DNA of 64,000 nucleotides from Polyangiaceae bacterium. GTDB lineage: Bacteria; Myxococcota_A; Polyangia; Polyangiales; Polyangiaceae. Below are positions 8,315-17,794 of this stretch, one piece after another (within the stretch, counting starts at the first letter, position 1; each line of letters starts with the position of its first letter). The position numbers were made by a program, and so were the translations under genes. The notes under the pieces are model-generated. The model ran no database searches. It had not been told where the DNA came from and saw only the letters and a list, made by a program, of their open reading frames with translations. The stretch is taken from assembly GCA_025353725.1 (NCBI GenBank), contig JANXOF010000037.1:528302-592301 (forward strand), in the 5' to 3' direction.

Positions 8315-9532
8315 ATGCAAAAACTCAGAAGTTTCGCTCGCGTTTTCACACCTGCGCAGGCGCTTGTTCTCGCGTTCGTGGCGGGAACGGCCGCGTGTGG
8401 TGAGGATGAAAACGTGGTGCGAACTCGTCCTGACGCAGGTGCCGCGGCCACGCTAGAGGCGGGTGGCGGAACGGGACCAGGTACGCTCGGTTGCGGCGTG
8501 AGCGTCCCGCCTGTCTACGAAAGTCCTAACTTCGCAGCCAACGCGAAAGACGAACTCGATCTCAAGCGCCACGTGATCGAGCTCGATTTGAAGATGAGGA
8601 CGGCGGAGGCGGACGCTGCCGGCGAGGTATCGGCCGCCGAACTTCAGGCTCTTTTCAAGGCGGGTGCCCCGAACCTTCGGAGCATTGCCACGGCAGCTAC
8701 GCAGGCGAAAGTGGATGAATACATCACGCAGTTCGGTGAACTGGCGGTCGTCGGCGGGAAGACCTGGACACCCGGGTCCGCCGAGGTAGAGGGCGGAGCA
8801 CCGTCGGGCGGTCGCTATAACAACGCGGACATCGTGAGTGCGGTGGGCTTGTCGTTGCGAGAGGTCATCGCGAAGACGCTTCTTGGTGGCTCGCTGTACA
8901 ATCACGCACTCGCTCTTTCGACAGGTGCAGTCACCGAGGCCACCGTCGACCGCTTGCTCGCCGTGTATGGCGCGACCACCAAGCTCGCGAATCGAAGTGA
9001 GGCAGACACCTCCCCAAACGCCGGCGACAAGGACGACCTCCTTGCCGCTTACGCTGCCCGTCGCGATACAAAAACCGGCACGCCGCTTGGTCCGTATCGC
9101 AAGATAAAGGGAGCGCTGCTTGTCGCGAAAGCGGCGGCTGCGGGCGGTGAGAAGTGTCGCGCCGACCTCGATGCCGCGCTTGGCGTTTACTTTCGCGAGT
9201 GGGAGAGAGCATCGTATCTCACTGCCCTCTTTTCTCTGAACGCCGCCGCGACGAGTGCGAGTGCAAACCCCGTGAAAGGCGCCGATGCGCTACGCGCGTT
9301 TGGTGAAGCATTGGGCTTTCTGCAAAGCTTCAAGGGTATTCCTCAAGATCGCAGACTCATCACAGACGCACAAATAGACAAGCTCCTTCAAGTGGTAGGC
9401 TTCGCGACTCCCTATCAGCTTTTGACGCGCACGTCAGCGCGCATGGTCGCATTCAACAGTGGCTACCAAGAAATCGGCGCGGTCTACGGCCTTACGCAGA
9501 CCGAAATCGAAGACGCGAAGAAAGCCTATTAG
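8315..9532 (+). CDS. Lipoprotein of unassigned family
   Basis: The ATG at 8315 has GGAGG 8 nt upstream, better than the in-frame ATG at 8288. The 405-residue product carries a lipobox (TAAC, Cys28), a Gly/Ala linker with a DAG motif, and then a largely helical globular region. The sequence (VIAKTLLGGSLYNHAL, a charged middle, then ALGVYFREWERASYLTALFSLNAA) faintly recalls DUF4856 or imelysin-like helical-bundle lipoproteins, but the imelysin GxHxxE motif is absent, so I do not assign a family. Likely in the outer or inner membrane facing the periplasm. The Nudix gene begins 10 bp after its stop. Confidence 0.75.
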   Translation: MQKLRSFARVFTPAQALVLAFVAGTAACGEDENVVRTRPDAGAAATLEAGGGTGPGTLGCGVSVPPVYESPNFAANAKDELDLKRHVIELDLKMRTAEADAAGEVSAAELQALFKAGAPNLRSIATAATQAKVDEYITQFGELAVVGGKTWTPGSAEVEGGAPSGGRYNNADIVSAVGLSLREVIAKTLLGGSLYNHALALSTGAVTEATVDRLLAVYGATTKLANRSEADTSPNAGDKDDLLAAYAARRDTKTGTPLGPYRKIKGALLVAKAAAAGGEKCRADLDAALGVYFREWERASYLTALFSLNAAATSASANPVKGADALRAFGEALGFLQSFKGIPQDRRLITDAQIDKLLQVVGFATPYQLLTRTSARMVAFNSGYQEIGAVYGLTQTEIEDAKKAY

Positions 9533-9542
9533 AGTCGCCCGC

Positions 9543-10130
9543 GTGTACGCGCTCGAGGCTGTTGCGGCGAAGCTCACGCGATTCTTCGTTTGCGATAAGT
9601 TCGTGGCTCACGGCGAGGCTTTCTCACACGCAGCCGTGGCTGCGATTTTGCGTGACGGCCGCTTTGGGGCCGAGCTCTTTTTCATCGTGCGAGCGCAGGC
9701 GCAAGGCGATCCGTGGTCGGGCCACGTCGCGTTTCCTGGCGGGAGAAGAGAGTTAGGCGACGCTTCCCTGCTAACGACCGCTGTGCGCGAAACGCGCGAG
9801 GAGGTAGGCGTCGACCTCGCGCGCGCCGAACTTCTCGCGCGCTTGCCTGGCGTCACCCCGTTGACGGGGACGAGGCGCCGAAACCTGGTGGTCACGCCGT
9901 ACGTGTTTGCTTTACGTGAAAACGTTGAAGTTATCACGAACTATGAAGTCGCGGAGACGCTTTGGGTTCCCGTCGAAACGCTTCTGGGCGGCGCGGGCAA
10001 GGGAACTTACGCGTTCGAACGGGGAGGTCAAACTCACCGCGTCCCTTGCCTACGCCTCGACCCCGGCCAGCACGTGCTTTGGGGCATGACACATGGGATG
10101 GTCGAAACCCTCCTTCACGCGCTCCGCTGA
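9543..10130 (+). CDS. Nudix hydrolase, CoA-pyrophosphatase type
   Basis: I chose the GTG at 9543 (195 residues) because upstream residues from a possible GTG at 9459 are a basic, low-complexity run overlapping the previous gene. The Nudix region contains FPGG, then GDASLLTTAVRETREEVG, which is the NudL/CoA-diphosphatase form of the Nudix box (REtrEEvG intact; Mg-binding glutamates present). The LPGVTPLTG...VTPYVF segment after it is also usual in this subfamily. It probably hydrolyses a nucleoside diphosphate derivative such as CoA or acyl-CoA in the cytoplasm; the exact substrate is not deducible. It is likely co-transcribed with the lipoprotein gene before it. Confidence 0.88.
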   Translation: MYALEAVAAKLTRFFVCDKFVAHGEAFSHAAVAAILRDGRFGAELFFIVRAQAQGDPWSGHVAFPGGRRELGDASLLTTAVRETREEVGVDLARAELLARLPGVTPLTGTRRRNLVVTPYVFALRENVEVITNYEVAETLWVPVETLLGGAGKGTYAFERGGQTHRVPCLRLDPGQHVLWGMTHGMVETLLHALR

Positions 10131-10181
10131 ATCTCGTGACACGAGCTAAAAATGAGTGCCTCTCGCGCGCAAAGTGCAAGC

Positions 10182-10871
10182 TCAATTCTGCGGAATCTCC
10201 TGGCCTGCAACGTCGGGCAGCGCCCTAACCTTCGCGGAGCTTGCGACGCTCGCGGATGTCTTGTCGGAGTCCACCGCGCCGCCTGTGCCCCACTGAGCCT
10301 TGATGCAGGCAGGTTTGCCGTTGAGACCTCTAAGCGTGTTTAGTGAACTCCCGTCTTGCGCACTCAGGTCGTGACCGAGACCGTCGTGGACATAAAGAAT
10401 GATTGATTCGTCTTGCGAGTCGCTTTGAACGCGCACGACGCCGCATTTCTCGTACTCGGTATCGGGGCCGGGATGGGTTACGGCACGAACGTACATCGTG
10501 TCGTCACCGAGGGCTCCCGTGACGCACGCCACGGACCCTGAGGCGAGTGAGGCAGCTCCCGTCACAAGCGGACTCATGAAAAGCTTCAGCGATTTTCGCT
10601 GTCCGTCTGAGGCGTTACTGCTTTGCCCATCTTCGGGATCGCGCAGGCCGTCGACGGAGAGTGAGCGCTCCGTCGCGCGGGTTACGTTCGCACTAAGCTG
10701 CCCTCCGGACTTCGAGACCGTGCCGCAGATCGTGGTGTCCGGATATGCCGGGTAACGCTCGCGGCTCGCCTGACTCGTGCCGTCAGCGGACTCGCTGCTC
10801 GGAGCGGCGCAACCGAATGCGGACGCTAGGCCAACGGCGATGAGACACGCGGAGACGGAGAGGGTTTTCAT
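10182..10871 (-). CDS. Small lipoprotein, unknown function
   Basis: The start is the ATG at 10871, with AGGAAG upstream and a clear signal ending in FGC (Cys21); the longer open frame upstream is not protein-like. The 229-residue product has a Ser-rich linker and a mature part of about 190 residues with several Cys (CGTVS, SVACVTG, KCGVVRV, PACIKAQW), which probably form disulfides in the periplasm or at the surface. No known domain is recognised. It is convergent with the Nudix gene (51 bp gap) and divergent from the CNNM/CBS locus. Confidence 0.75.
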   Translation of the reverse strand: MKTLSVSACLIAVGLASAFGCAAPSSESADGTSQASRERYPAYPDTTICGTVSKSGGQLSANVTRATERSLSVDGLRDPEDGQSSNASDGQRKSLKLFMSPLVTGAASLASGSVACVTGALGDDTMYVRAVTHPGPDTEYEKCGVVRVQSDSQDESIILYVHDGLGHDLSAQDGSSLNTLRGLNGKPACIKAQWGTGGAVDSDKTSASVASSAKVRALPDVAGQEIPQN

Positions 10872-11199
10872 TGGATTCGGCTTTCTTCCTGCCGGCGCTG
10901 TCATTTGCGCTGGTATACCGACTCGGTGCACGGTGTGTGCCGTTTGCCTACGGTCGCTCCGTCGTCTGCCTCGAGCGCAAAATTCGCATGAATCGTTTGC
11001 CAACGTGCTGCACCTGGTGGATCGACCGAGCTTCAACACTGGATCGTCGACTAGGCGAGCGTTCGACCGGGCGGAGATGCAACCGTTTGCCGCACTGCTA
11101 TGAGGCCGCAGTGCAGACGGACGATGTCCGTCGCGTACGCCGCGGCCCCGCACGACCAAAATGCGATGAGTCGAGCCACACTCTGATAATCCGCGGGGT
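10872..11199. other. Intergenic region between divergent genes
   Basis: 328 bp separating the small lipoprotein (minus) and the CNNM/CBS locus (plus). The plus-strand open frames crossing it are Arg/Cys-rich shadows with no domain signal. I see no clear operator, repeat or promoter box. Confidence 0.4.
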
Positions 11200-12512
11200 A
11201 TGTCCATCTTGAAAGAGGTGCTCGTTATCGTGCTGCTCACCCTGGCTAATGGCCTCTTCGCGGGTGCCGAAATCGCGATCCTCTCCGTACGCAAGACTCG
11301 CCTCCGAGCACTGGCGGAAGAAGGTAATTCTTCAGCACAAGCGCTTATGAAGATGCGCTGTCAGCCTGAGAGACTACTCGCTACGGTACAGATTGGCATT
11401 ACCGTGATCGGCGCAACAGCCGCCGCTTTCGGGGGAGTGACGCTCGGCCGCATGGTCTCCTCTGCATTCGTACGCTTCGGTCTGCGCGCCGAGCTGGCCG
11501 ACGACCTTGGACTCGCGCTCGTCATCGGCCTCATCTCTTATCTCTCCCTTGTTCTGGGCGAGCTCGTGCCGAAGTCGCTCGCGTTGAGGAGCGCGGAGCG
11601 GTACGCGCTTCTCGTCGGGCGCCCGCTTCATGGACTGGCGTGGGTCGCGCGACCTGTCGTGTGGCTTCTGACGGCTAGCTCGAACGCGCTACTTCGGTTT
11701 TTCAATGACCAAACGACGTTTACGGAAGCTCGCCTCTCGAAGGAAGAACTCCAGCAGCTTGTCGATAAAGCCGCGACCGTGGGGTTTTGGATCCGCGAGC
11801 GGGCGACATCGCCTATCGCGCCCTCGAATTTGGCGACGTGACGGCTGCTGCGTTGATGGTTTCACGGCCTGATATGGTATCGATAGCGCACGACGCGTCG
11901 AGAGGCGATGTGCGCAAACTGCTCATTAAACACGAACATGCGCGCGTTCCGGTGCACGACGGCTCGCCCGAAAATATAGTGGGTTACGTGACGATGCGAG
12001 ACCTTATTGTCCTGCTCGCGGTCGACGACGGGGGGTCGGTTCGCGATCACATTCTGCCCGCGTTGTTCGTGCCTGAGATGAGTAGGGCCGCGGACGTGCT
12101 CACGGAGATGCAGCTAAAACACCAACATCTAGCGCTTGTCGTAGATGAACAAGGCGCCGTCGCAGGGCTTGTAACGCTCGAAGACTTGCTCGAAGAGTTG
12201 GTGGGCGAAATTTTCTCCGATTACGAGATGCCGGTCGAGCGTTTTCGTAGACTCACTGACGGGAGCGTTATCATTCGGGGGGGCGTTTCCGTTCACGAGG
12301 CAAACCGCGAACTGGGTATTCGTCTTCCTGAAAGACCGACGTGGCTAACTGTCGCGGGTCTTGCGCTGTCACTCGCGGGCACTTTTCCCCGCGCGGGTCT
12401 GCGGTTGCCAGTGGGAGCCGGCCTCATTCTGGAAGTCGTCGAAGCGTCGGCGCGCCGTGTCGTCGCGGTGCGCGTCGAGTTCTCTCGGGCGAGCACCCAT
12501 CCTGCTACGTAA
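11200..12512 (+). pseudogene. CNNM/CBS (CorC-HlyC) membrane protein, split by a one-base frameshift
   Basis: Two overlapping frames together make one protein of about 437 residues. Frame 1 (ATG 11200 to 11841) gives the CNNM/DUF21 membrane domain (LFAGAEIAILSVRKTRLRAL, GELVPKSLALRSAERYA, STPKSELQ-like SKEELQQLV). Frame 2 (readable from 11787 to 12512) continues with LDPRAGDIAYRALEFGD, two CBS domains (MVSIAHDAS...; VLTEMQLKHQHLALVVDEQG) and the CorC_HlyC domain. The join is in GGGGTTTT at 11781-11788; one extra T restores the frame through the family's conserved ...G-(F/S)-L-D-P... segment. It may be a real loss of function or a homopolymer sequencing error. The intact protein would be a magnesium/cobalt-efflux-type transporter. 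Confidence 0.85.
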
Positions 12513-12532
12513 ATCGTTCGACGACGAAGCGG

Positions 12533-13150
12533 TTACGCGAGCTTCTGCCCAGTGGCATCGAAGGCTGCGAACGGGAGCCGCCTCGCGGCGCTCGTCTCGT
12601 AGTCGCGCGCCAGCAATGTGAACACGAGCGCGTCGTCAACGGCTCCGTTCGAGAGCACAAGTCGTTCTCTTAACGTGGCTTCGTGGGTGAAGCCGAGCTT
12701 CGGTGGTACTCCCGCGCTGCTGACGTTGCTGGTCGCACATCGGATCTCTACCCAGCGCAGGTGACTTACCTCGAAAGCGGCGCGCGTAAGCCCGCCCGTG
12801 ACCTCGGTGGCGACGCCTTGGCGTAGGTGGTTTGCGTGGGTCCAATAGCCGATCTCGATTCCGCCCTTACCGACGCGTGCGTGGAGACTCGCGCCGCCGA
12901 GGCAGCTGCCGTCGCCCTTTGCGAAGACTCCGAACATGCAATCGCCGCCGGCGTCAAACCACGAACGAAAGAGCCGGAGCTTGTCGACAGTCTCCGCGAA
13001 GCTTTCGGGGTGTCGGTCCGCCCAAAGCATGAAAGGGCGGAGATGCTCTCGGCTTTCGTCTTCCGCGCGCTTTGCGACGGCGGCATCCTCCGGGTTCCAA
13101 CACCGAAGGATGAGGCGCGGCGTTTCGATGCGATAGACTGTCGGCCGCAT
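12533..13150 (-). CDS. GNAT N-acetyltransferase, RimJ/RimL type
   Basis: The start chosen is ATG 13150, where the family pattern begins (RIETPRLILRCWNPEDA); ATGs further upstream overlap or touch MsrA. The 205-residue product shows the RimJ/RimL layout: N-terminal strand, IGYWTHANHLRQGVATEV as the acetyl-CoA pyrophosphate loop, and a late KLGFTHEATLRERL segment. Such enzymes acetylate N-termini of proteins or small amines; substrate unknown. It begins 17 bp after the MsrA stop, so it is probably the last gene of the kinase-OMP-MsrA-GNAT block. Confidence 0.9.
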   Translation of the reverse strand: MRPTVYRIETPRLILRCWNPEDAAVAKRAEDESREHLRPFMLWADRHPESFAETVDKLRLFRSWFDAGGDCMFGVFAKGDGSCLGGASLHARVGKGGIEIGYWTHANHLRQGVATEVTGGLTRAAFEVSHLRWVEIRCATSNVSSAGVPPKLGFTHEATLRERLVLSNGAVDDALVFTLLARDYETSAARRLPFAAFDATGQKLA

Positions 13151-13167
13151 TTCAAACACACGGCCCC

Positions 13168-13821
13168 TTAGCGGGTTGTCAAGCCAACGGGACATGAAAT
13201 CCCGAGTCCGCCGAGTCCGCAATAGCCTTCCGGGTTTTTTGCGAGGTACTGCTGGTGGTACTCTTCAGCGTAGTAAAACGGGCCGACGTCGATGATCTCG
13301 GTCGTGATCGCCTCATATCCCTCCGCAGTCAACACGGTTTGATACGCGCTACGAGAGTCCTCGGCCGCGGCACGTTGCTCGGTATCATACACGTACACGC
13401 CGGAGCGGTACTGCGTGCCTGCATCGTTGCCCTGACGCATTCCTTGCGTCGGATTGTGGTTTTCCCAAAACGCCTTCAACAGCGCTTCGTAAGAGGTTAC
13501 GGCGGGATCGTAAACGACACGAACGACCTCGTTGTGTCCGGTGCGGCCTGAGCACACTTCGCGGTACGACGCGTTCGGTGTCTGGCCACCCGAATAGCCG
13601 ACCTGCGTGCTGTAAACGCCCGGGAGCTGCCAAAACACTTTTTCGGCGCCCCAAAAACACCCCAATCCGAACATCGCCAGTTTCATCCCCTCGGGGAACG
13701 GCTCGCGCATCCGCGCGTTCGGTCCGAGTACGATATGTTTTTCGGCGACCACGATGGGGTCGCTCCGCCCAGGAAGAGCGCTACCGTTACCGCTATTCTT
13801 GAAGTCACCTAAGAAACCCAT
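13168..13821 (-). CDS. msrA: Peptide methionine-(S)-S-oxide reductase
   Basis: 217 residues from ATG 13821, which has a near-perfect GAGGAGGA Shine-Dalgarno. The catalytic motif GCFWGAE puts the nucleophilic Cys at residue 55. [27 protein letters not shown] and QYRSGVY, all diagnostic for MsrA, follow in order. No export signal, so cytosolic; it repairs oxidised methionine using thioredoxin. The C-terminal tail contains two further Cys ([11 protein letters not shown]) that fit resolving residues. It is flanked on the same strand by an outer-membrane protein (40 bp) and an acetyltransferase (17 bp). Confidence 0.97.
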   Translation of the reverse strand: MGFLGDFKNSGNGSALPGRSDPIVVAEKHIVLGPNARMREPFPEGMKLAMFGLGCFWGAEKVFWQLPGVYSTQVGYSGGQTPNASYREVCSGRTGHNEVVRVVYDPAVTSYEALLKAFWENHNPTQGMRQGNDAGTQYRSGVYVYDTEQRAAAEDSRSAYQTVLTAEGYEAITTEIIDVGPFYYAEEYHQQYLAKNPEGYCGLGGLGISCPVGLTTR

Positions 13822-13861
13822 GATGTCCTCCTCAAGTCTGTGAAACGTGTAGAGACTTTTA

Positions 13862-14707
13862 CTACTCGCCAATACGAAACTGGACGCCAAACCCGCCGCC
13901 GAAGACGAATGACTCGTTGCTGTTGACGTTGACGCGAGGCGCGAGAAGCATCCACTTGAGGTCGACCGACGACGCGACTTGCCAGCCCAGTCCAAAACCG
14001 AGGAGAAGGTCGTCGCGCGAGGAGACAGGTCCGCCAGGGTCGACGTGACGGAGGCCTACCATCGGACCGAGCCATACCTTGTTCGACGCCTGAAACCAGA
14101 AGTAGGCGGGCACGCTAATGACGGTCGAGGCGGGCGACGTAAAGATCACGGGAAGGTAAAGTCCAGTGTCGATGCGGAGAAAGTCTGCCACGTGGAACGC
14201 GAGCGGCACGCCAAAAAGAATCCCGGCCCGCGTCGCCGTCTCGATGGGAAGGTAGAGCCGCCCGTCAAGCCCGACCTCGACGACACGGCCTCGGTACGCT
14301 CCCCATCGCACGCGTAACTCGGGGTTGGCGACGGTCTCAAAACCCGTACCGTATGTCTCCGTTGCAAGCGTCCGCCCGACCTGGTCCGCCTTGAGGAACC
14401 TCGCGTCGTCGCCGAGGCGGATGCCCGTGCGGAGCCCCAACTCGACGGAAGATGTAATCCCCAACGCGCCTTCGAGGTTCAGGCCCGCGCCCGTCAGGTT
14501 GAGGCCGCCTGCGCGCGAGTGAGCCACTCCGATGCCGACGTCCCCTCCGAACACGAGACGCGGAAGCGTGAGCGGACGGTCGACGTAACGGGGCGCCGCA
14601 GAAGCTGAGCTCGCCCACGTGAAAACGAAAAGCAGAACGGGCAACGCGTTCGCCCGAGCGACGACGGCGGCGCGGACCGAGTGAATTAAGCGAACGAGGC
14701 TTGCCAT
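13862..14707 (-). CDS. Outer-membrane beta-barrel protein, unknown role
   Basis: 281 residues from ATG 14707 with a Sec signal peptide (long hydrophobic stretch then SASA-AP cleavage at about residue 39). The mature protein alternates short hydrophobic strands with Gly/Asp/Asn turns ([40 protein letters not shown]) and ends in FGVQFRIGE, consistent with a beta-barrel of about 8-12 strands. No family is recognised. It starts 34 bp after the stop of a Ser/Thr kinase on the same strand and precedes msrA, so co-transcription with both is likely. Confidence 0.78.
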   Translation of the reverse strand: MASLVRLIHSVRAAVVARANALPVLLFVFTWASSASAAPRYVDRPLTLPRLVFGGDVGIGVAHSRAGGLNLTGAGLNLEGALGITSSVELGLRTGIRLGDDARFLKADQVGRTLATETYGTGFETVANPELRVRWGAYRGRVVEVGLDGRLYLPIETATRAGILFGVPLAFHVADFLRIDTGLYLPVIFTSPASTVISVPAYFWFQASNKVWLGPMVGLRHVDPGGPVSSRDDLLLGFGLGWQVASSVDLKWMLLAPRVNVNSNESFVFGGGFGVQFRIGE

Positions 14708-14740
14708 GGGCGCATCTTCGCATGATCTACGCAACCGGTA

Positions 14741-16606
14741 TCACTTCGCGGCGGCTCGAGTCTCCACCGCCGCGATGCTTTCGTCGAGGATGCTGTCTTT
14801 GCGTAGACATGCCCAGCAATCGCGCCGCGTCCAACCGCCGCATCCGGTCGTTTGTTTCAAAAGCTTGAGCTGTGTCAACACGCGCGCGTCCCCGCTCTCT
14901 CGGGCTCGCGCGAGTAAATCCCGTTTACCGGAGCACAAAGAAGCCGCCTTCATGTCGAGCGCGATCAACGCCGCTGGCGAAGCATGTTCGCGGACGTCGA
15001 CCTTCGCGAGGGCTTTCGACGCGCGCGCGCGCAGCTCCCGCCCGCCCGAAACACTCGTCTTGGCGGAGAGTTCGATGAGGACGTCGACGCCTTTCTCTCC
15101 TAGCGGTCCTTCGAGGAGCGCGAACGCGTCGTTGTCGGCGCCGCCCTGGCCGGCCGCCGCGGCGACGACGACGACCTGCAGAACGTCGTCGCGCAACATG
15201 GCGCCCGGGCTCGCAGCAAGGACCGCGCGAACCGCGCGCAGCGCGTCGGCGCTTTTTCCGGCGGCGGCGTAGGCTACGGCAAGCGTAGAGAGAAGAGATG
15301 CGTCGCGCGGGAAGCTGTTCGACAGGTCCTCGAGCGCTTCCGGACCGAGCGCAGCCGCGGCGCTCACCAGTTCGGGCGACGCGACGGTGTGCACGCTCTG
15401 CGTGCCACTCTCCAGTTCGTCAGTGACAGCGCCCGCACCAGAACCGCCGCGCGAACGCAGACCTGAAACCACCATCACGAGGACGAATCCGAGCGGTGCA
15501 GCCGCGGCCATTCCGACGAGCGCCGGGCGTGGAAGTCGTAGAACCTTTTCAACGAACCTGCGAAGGGGTGAATCGATGTGTAAGAACCTCGGCGCGTTCG
15601 GGAGCTGCCCGCCGCTCGGGACTGGCTGAGAAGGAATCGCGCTGGGCGAAGCGCCTACGTCGATGGCGTGGGCCGTAGCCGCGACGTCGATAGCTTCGAT
15701 GAGCGCGCGCGAGGTTGGGTAACGCTTCTTTGAGTCCTTTTCGAGCAAGCACCGTGCGATCGCCTCGACTTGCGCGGGGATATCGCGGTTCGGCGCGCGC
15801 TCTCTCATCGTCGGGACAGGGGCGACGACATGATACGAAATCATGGCCATTCGATCGGGGGTCTCGAACGGGTGTTTGCCCGTAAGCATCTCGTAGAACA
15901 TCACGCCGAGGCCATAGAGATCGGTTGCTGGTGTGATGGCCTCTCCCAGCGCTTGTTCGGGCGCCATGTATTCCGGAGTTCCGAGAATCGTACCGATTCG
16001 CGTAAGCTGCTGAGGGGCACCCCCGTTGCGTTTGGCGATGGCTTCGGCAGCTTGTTGGGCGGCGCCTTCGAGGACCTTGGCGATCCCAAAGTCGAGTACT
16101 TTGACAAAGTCTGGCTCGTCGGCCTTCTTCACGAGCATGACGTTCTCGGGTTTGAGATCGCGGTGCACGATACCGGCTTCGTGCGCGCATTCGATGGCTC
16201 GCGCTACTTGCCTTGTAATTCGCAGACTGCGTGCGACCGAAAGAGGCGCGTCTTTTTCGAGAAGTACGTCGCGCAGGCTGGTGCCCTCGACGTACTCGAG
16301 GACGAGAAACAGAACTCCGTCGTCGGTCTTTCCGAAGTCCGTCGCGCCCGCGACATTCGGGTGGACAATGTGGGCGGCGGCCATCGCCTCGCGCTCGAAC
16401 CGCGCGGCCACCTCGGCATCTTCGCTCAGTTCTTGGTGTAGGAGCTTGAGCGCCACGAGCTTGTTCATTTGCGTGTGCTCGGCGAGATACACCGCACCCA
16501 TGCCTCCTTCGCCGAGGAGCCGCTGAATCAGATAGCGACCGGCGATCACCTGGCCGAGGCGATTCACCGGTTCCGCCGCGGGCTCTGCCGTTTCGGTTGG
16601 GTTCAC
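14741..16606 (-). CDS. Transmembrane Ser/Thr protein kinase, PknB-like
   Basis: 621 residues from GTG 16606. The kinase domain (about residues 24-290) has Gly-loop GEGGMGAVY, ATP-binding Lys in VALKLL (K54), catalytic loop HRDLKPENVM, DFGIAK, and the APEQAL substrate segment; all residues needed for activity are present. One membrane helix at about 362-383 (VGMAAAAPLGFVLVMVVSGL) is followed by about 240 residues of Ala-rich helices with TPR-like spacing outside the cytoplasm, ending in a Cys-bearing tail. It is probably a sensor kinase reporting envelope state. It is the first gene of a minus-strand block with the beta-barrel protein, msrA and the acetyltransferase. Confidence 0.93.
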   Translation of the reverse strand: MNPTETAEPAAEPVNRLGQVIAGRYLIQRLLGEGGMGAVYLAEHTQMNKLVALKLLHQELSEDAEVAARFEREAMAAAHIVHPNVAGATDFGKTDDGVLFLVLEYVEGTSLRDVLLEKDAPLSVARSLRITRQVARAIECAHEAGIVHRDLKPENVMLVKKADEPDFVKVLDFGIAKVLEGAAQQAAEAIAKRNGGAPQQLTRIGTILGTPEYMAPEQALGEAITPATDLYGLGVMFYEMLTGKHPFETPDRMAMISYHVVAPVPTMRERAPNRDIPAQVEAIARCLLEKDSKKRYPTSRALIEAIDVAATAHAIDVGASPSAIPSQPVPSGGQLPNAPRFLHIDSPLRRFVEKVLRLPRPALVGMAAAAPLGFVLVMVVSGLRSRGGSGAGAVTDELESGTQSVHTVASPELVSAAAALGPEALEDLSNSFPRDASLLSTLAVAYAAAGKSADALRAVRAVLAASPGAMLRDDVLQVVVVAAAAGQGGADNDAFALLEGPLGEKGVDVLIELSAKTSVSGGRELRARASKALAKVDVREHASPAALIALDMKAASLCSGKRDLLARARESGDARVLTQLKLLKQTTGCGGWTRRDCWACLRKDSILDESIAAVETRAAAK

Positions 16607-16778
16607 GCCTCTCGCAGACTACGCGTACGAATCACGCCGGGCAACGCTCAGGTGAAACGCGCATCGGCGCGCGGGCGCGCGGGTCATAGAGGCGACTTGG
16701 CGCGGTCTACGTTCCTAGTGCGAAAACTTCGAGGGAATCGAAGACGCCCTCTATCGTACTCGCGGTCGACGTAGGGTT

Positions 16779-17150
16779 CTAGTTCTCCTGGCCATACCCC
16801 GCCCTAACGAGTACCCAACTGGAAGGGTTGTCCCACTTCGCTCCAAAAACGTCAGTCGGCGAGCCCCGCGTAGCGCCTCGCAGAACGCTGAGAAAATGGG
16901 TCCAGCTAGTCTCTATTTGAAACTTCGTTGACGAGAAGGTTGTGGACGGCGTTCGGGCGGCCCAAGAGGTCCAAGCGCTTCCCGTCATTCCCTGCGAAGA
17001 GAAAGTAGTGGTGTTGCCGAGTTTATTAATTGGACCCACGACAGTTCTTAAGGTGCCTTGACCTGGGTTGGACAAACTTGCGCGCTGTCCCTGGGGCGCG
17101 CCGCAGATACACCTGATACGTGCGTCTTTGCGTCGAACTCCCCCCGACAA
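16779..17150 (-). pseudogene. Open frame of unknown origin behind the rhodopsin remnant
   Basis: A frame of 123 codons follows, in the same phase, after the stop of the broken rhodopsin. Its first 45 residues are Arg/Gly/Cys-rich and look non-coding. The last 80 (from about GPINKLGNTTTF to SSWVLVRAGYGQEN) are Ser/Thr/Trp-rich and look like the tail of a secreted protein, not rhodopsin helices. There is no good start or ribosome-binding site. I read it as the surviving end of some other gene brought next to the rhodopsin by a deletion, with low confidence; it may also be untranslated. Confidence 0.35.
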
Positions 17151-17180
17151 TACGAACGCGATGTCGCGATGTTGCCATCC

Positions 17181-17606
17181 TCAGGCGTCGTCAAAGGATG
17201 CAGAGAAGCGTATCCCGAAGTCTGCGACGCGCAAGGACCCGCAAGACATCGGGCCGCGGACGCCCCTTTTCAGATTCAGCACTGCGACGAGCTCTGCACA
17301 AAGAAGAGGTACGGTGAGCAGCCAGTCCACGTAGCGGTAAGCGTCGTTAAAAGGCACGCCTGTGGGCTTGTACAGATTTCCTTCCGCGTGGAACGACGCG
17401 CCCCATCCATTGAAGATTCGAAAGTAGTGGTATCCTGCAATCAAGACCACCAAGCTCGACATGATCATCGCCGGCCGGTAGGAGAGCGCAAGCTGTCGTC
17501 GCGCGAGTACAAAAAACACGAAAGACGCCAACATCGCAGCGATCGCGAGCGACAATATATTGTAGACCGAGTGATATTAGCCTTCGGTTAGGTCCACGAG
17601 ATACAT
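17181..17606 (-). pseudogene. Xanthorhodopsin-type proton-pump rhodopsin, inactivated and truncated
   Basis: ATG 17606 has an AGGAG Shine-Dalgarno 6 nt away and begins MYLVDLTEG, but codon 10 (17577-17579) is TAA where relatives have Gln (EGQY). Reading through gives helices A-C of a microbial rhodopsin: ASFVFFVLARRQ, then IAGYHYFRIFNGW, then PFNDAYRYVDWLLTVPL. H60, R91, D94, T98 and E105 match the His-Asp pair, proton acceptor and proton donor of xanthorhodopsin, with identical spacing (His-Asp 34, Asp-Glu 11). After helix C the frame degrades and stops at 17181; helices D-G, including the retinal Lys, are absent. The locus is therefore dead twice over, yet helices A-C are well kept, implying recent loss. 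It is divergent from a carotenoid oxygenase. Confidence 0.88.
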
Positions 17607-17794
17607 GGTTGGCTCCTTCGGCTGTTATGCGCTGTCGAGACTCGTGTAAGAAGTTTTTAGGGCACGTCAACGAGTGCGCCCCCGACACTCGTCCGATATC
17701 TACCTGATCAACCGCCCGATAGTCGCCCGAACAAACGTGGGGTCGCAGCTCGCGACTCTTGCCACGCCGCCCGGATGCCCCATAGGTTGCGCTC
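17607..17794. promoter_or_regulatory. Divergent promoter region, rhodopsin / carotenoid oxygenase
   Basis: 188 bp separate the rhodopsin start (minus) from the oxygenase start (plus). The rhodopsin Shine-Dalgarno is at about 17612-17617. No obvious light-regulator or CarA-type palindrome is visible by eye. Shared control of the two genes is inferred from the divergent layout. Confidence 0.4.

Noticed and set aside
7552..8403. 283-codon plus-strand frame overlapping the NTF2-like lipoprotein and the next gene
   Set aside because: Arg/Ser-rich shadow spanning the hexanucleotide repeat and two real genes in other frames.
10777..11103. Plus-strand frame with Cys/Arg-rich product between divergent genes
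   Set aside because: No ribosome-binding site, overlaps the start of the lipoprotein gene, and no domain signal.
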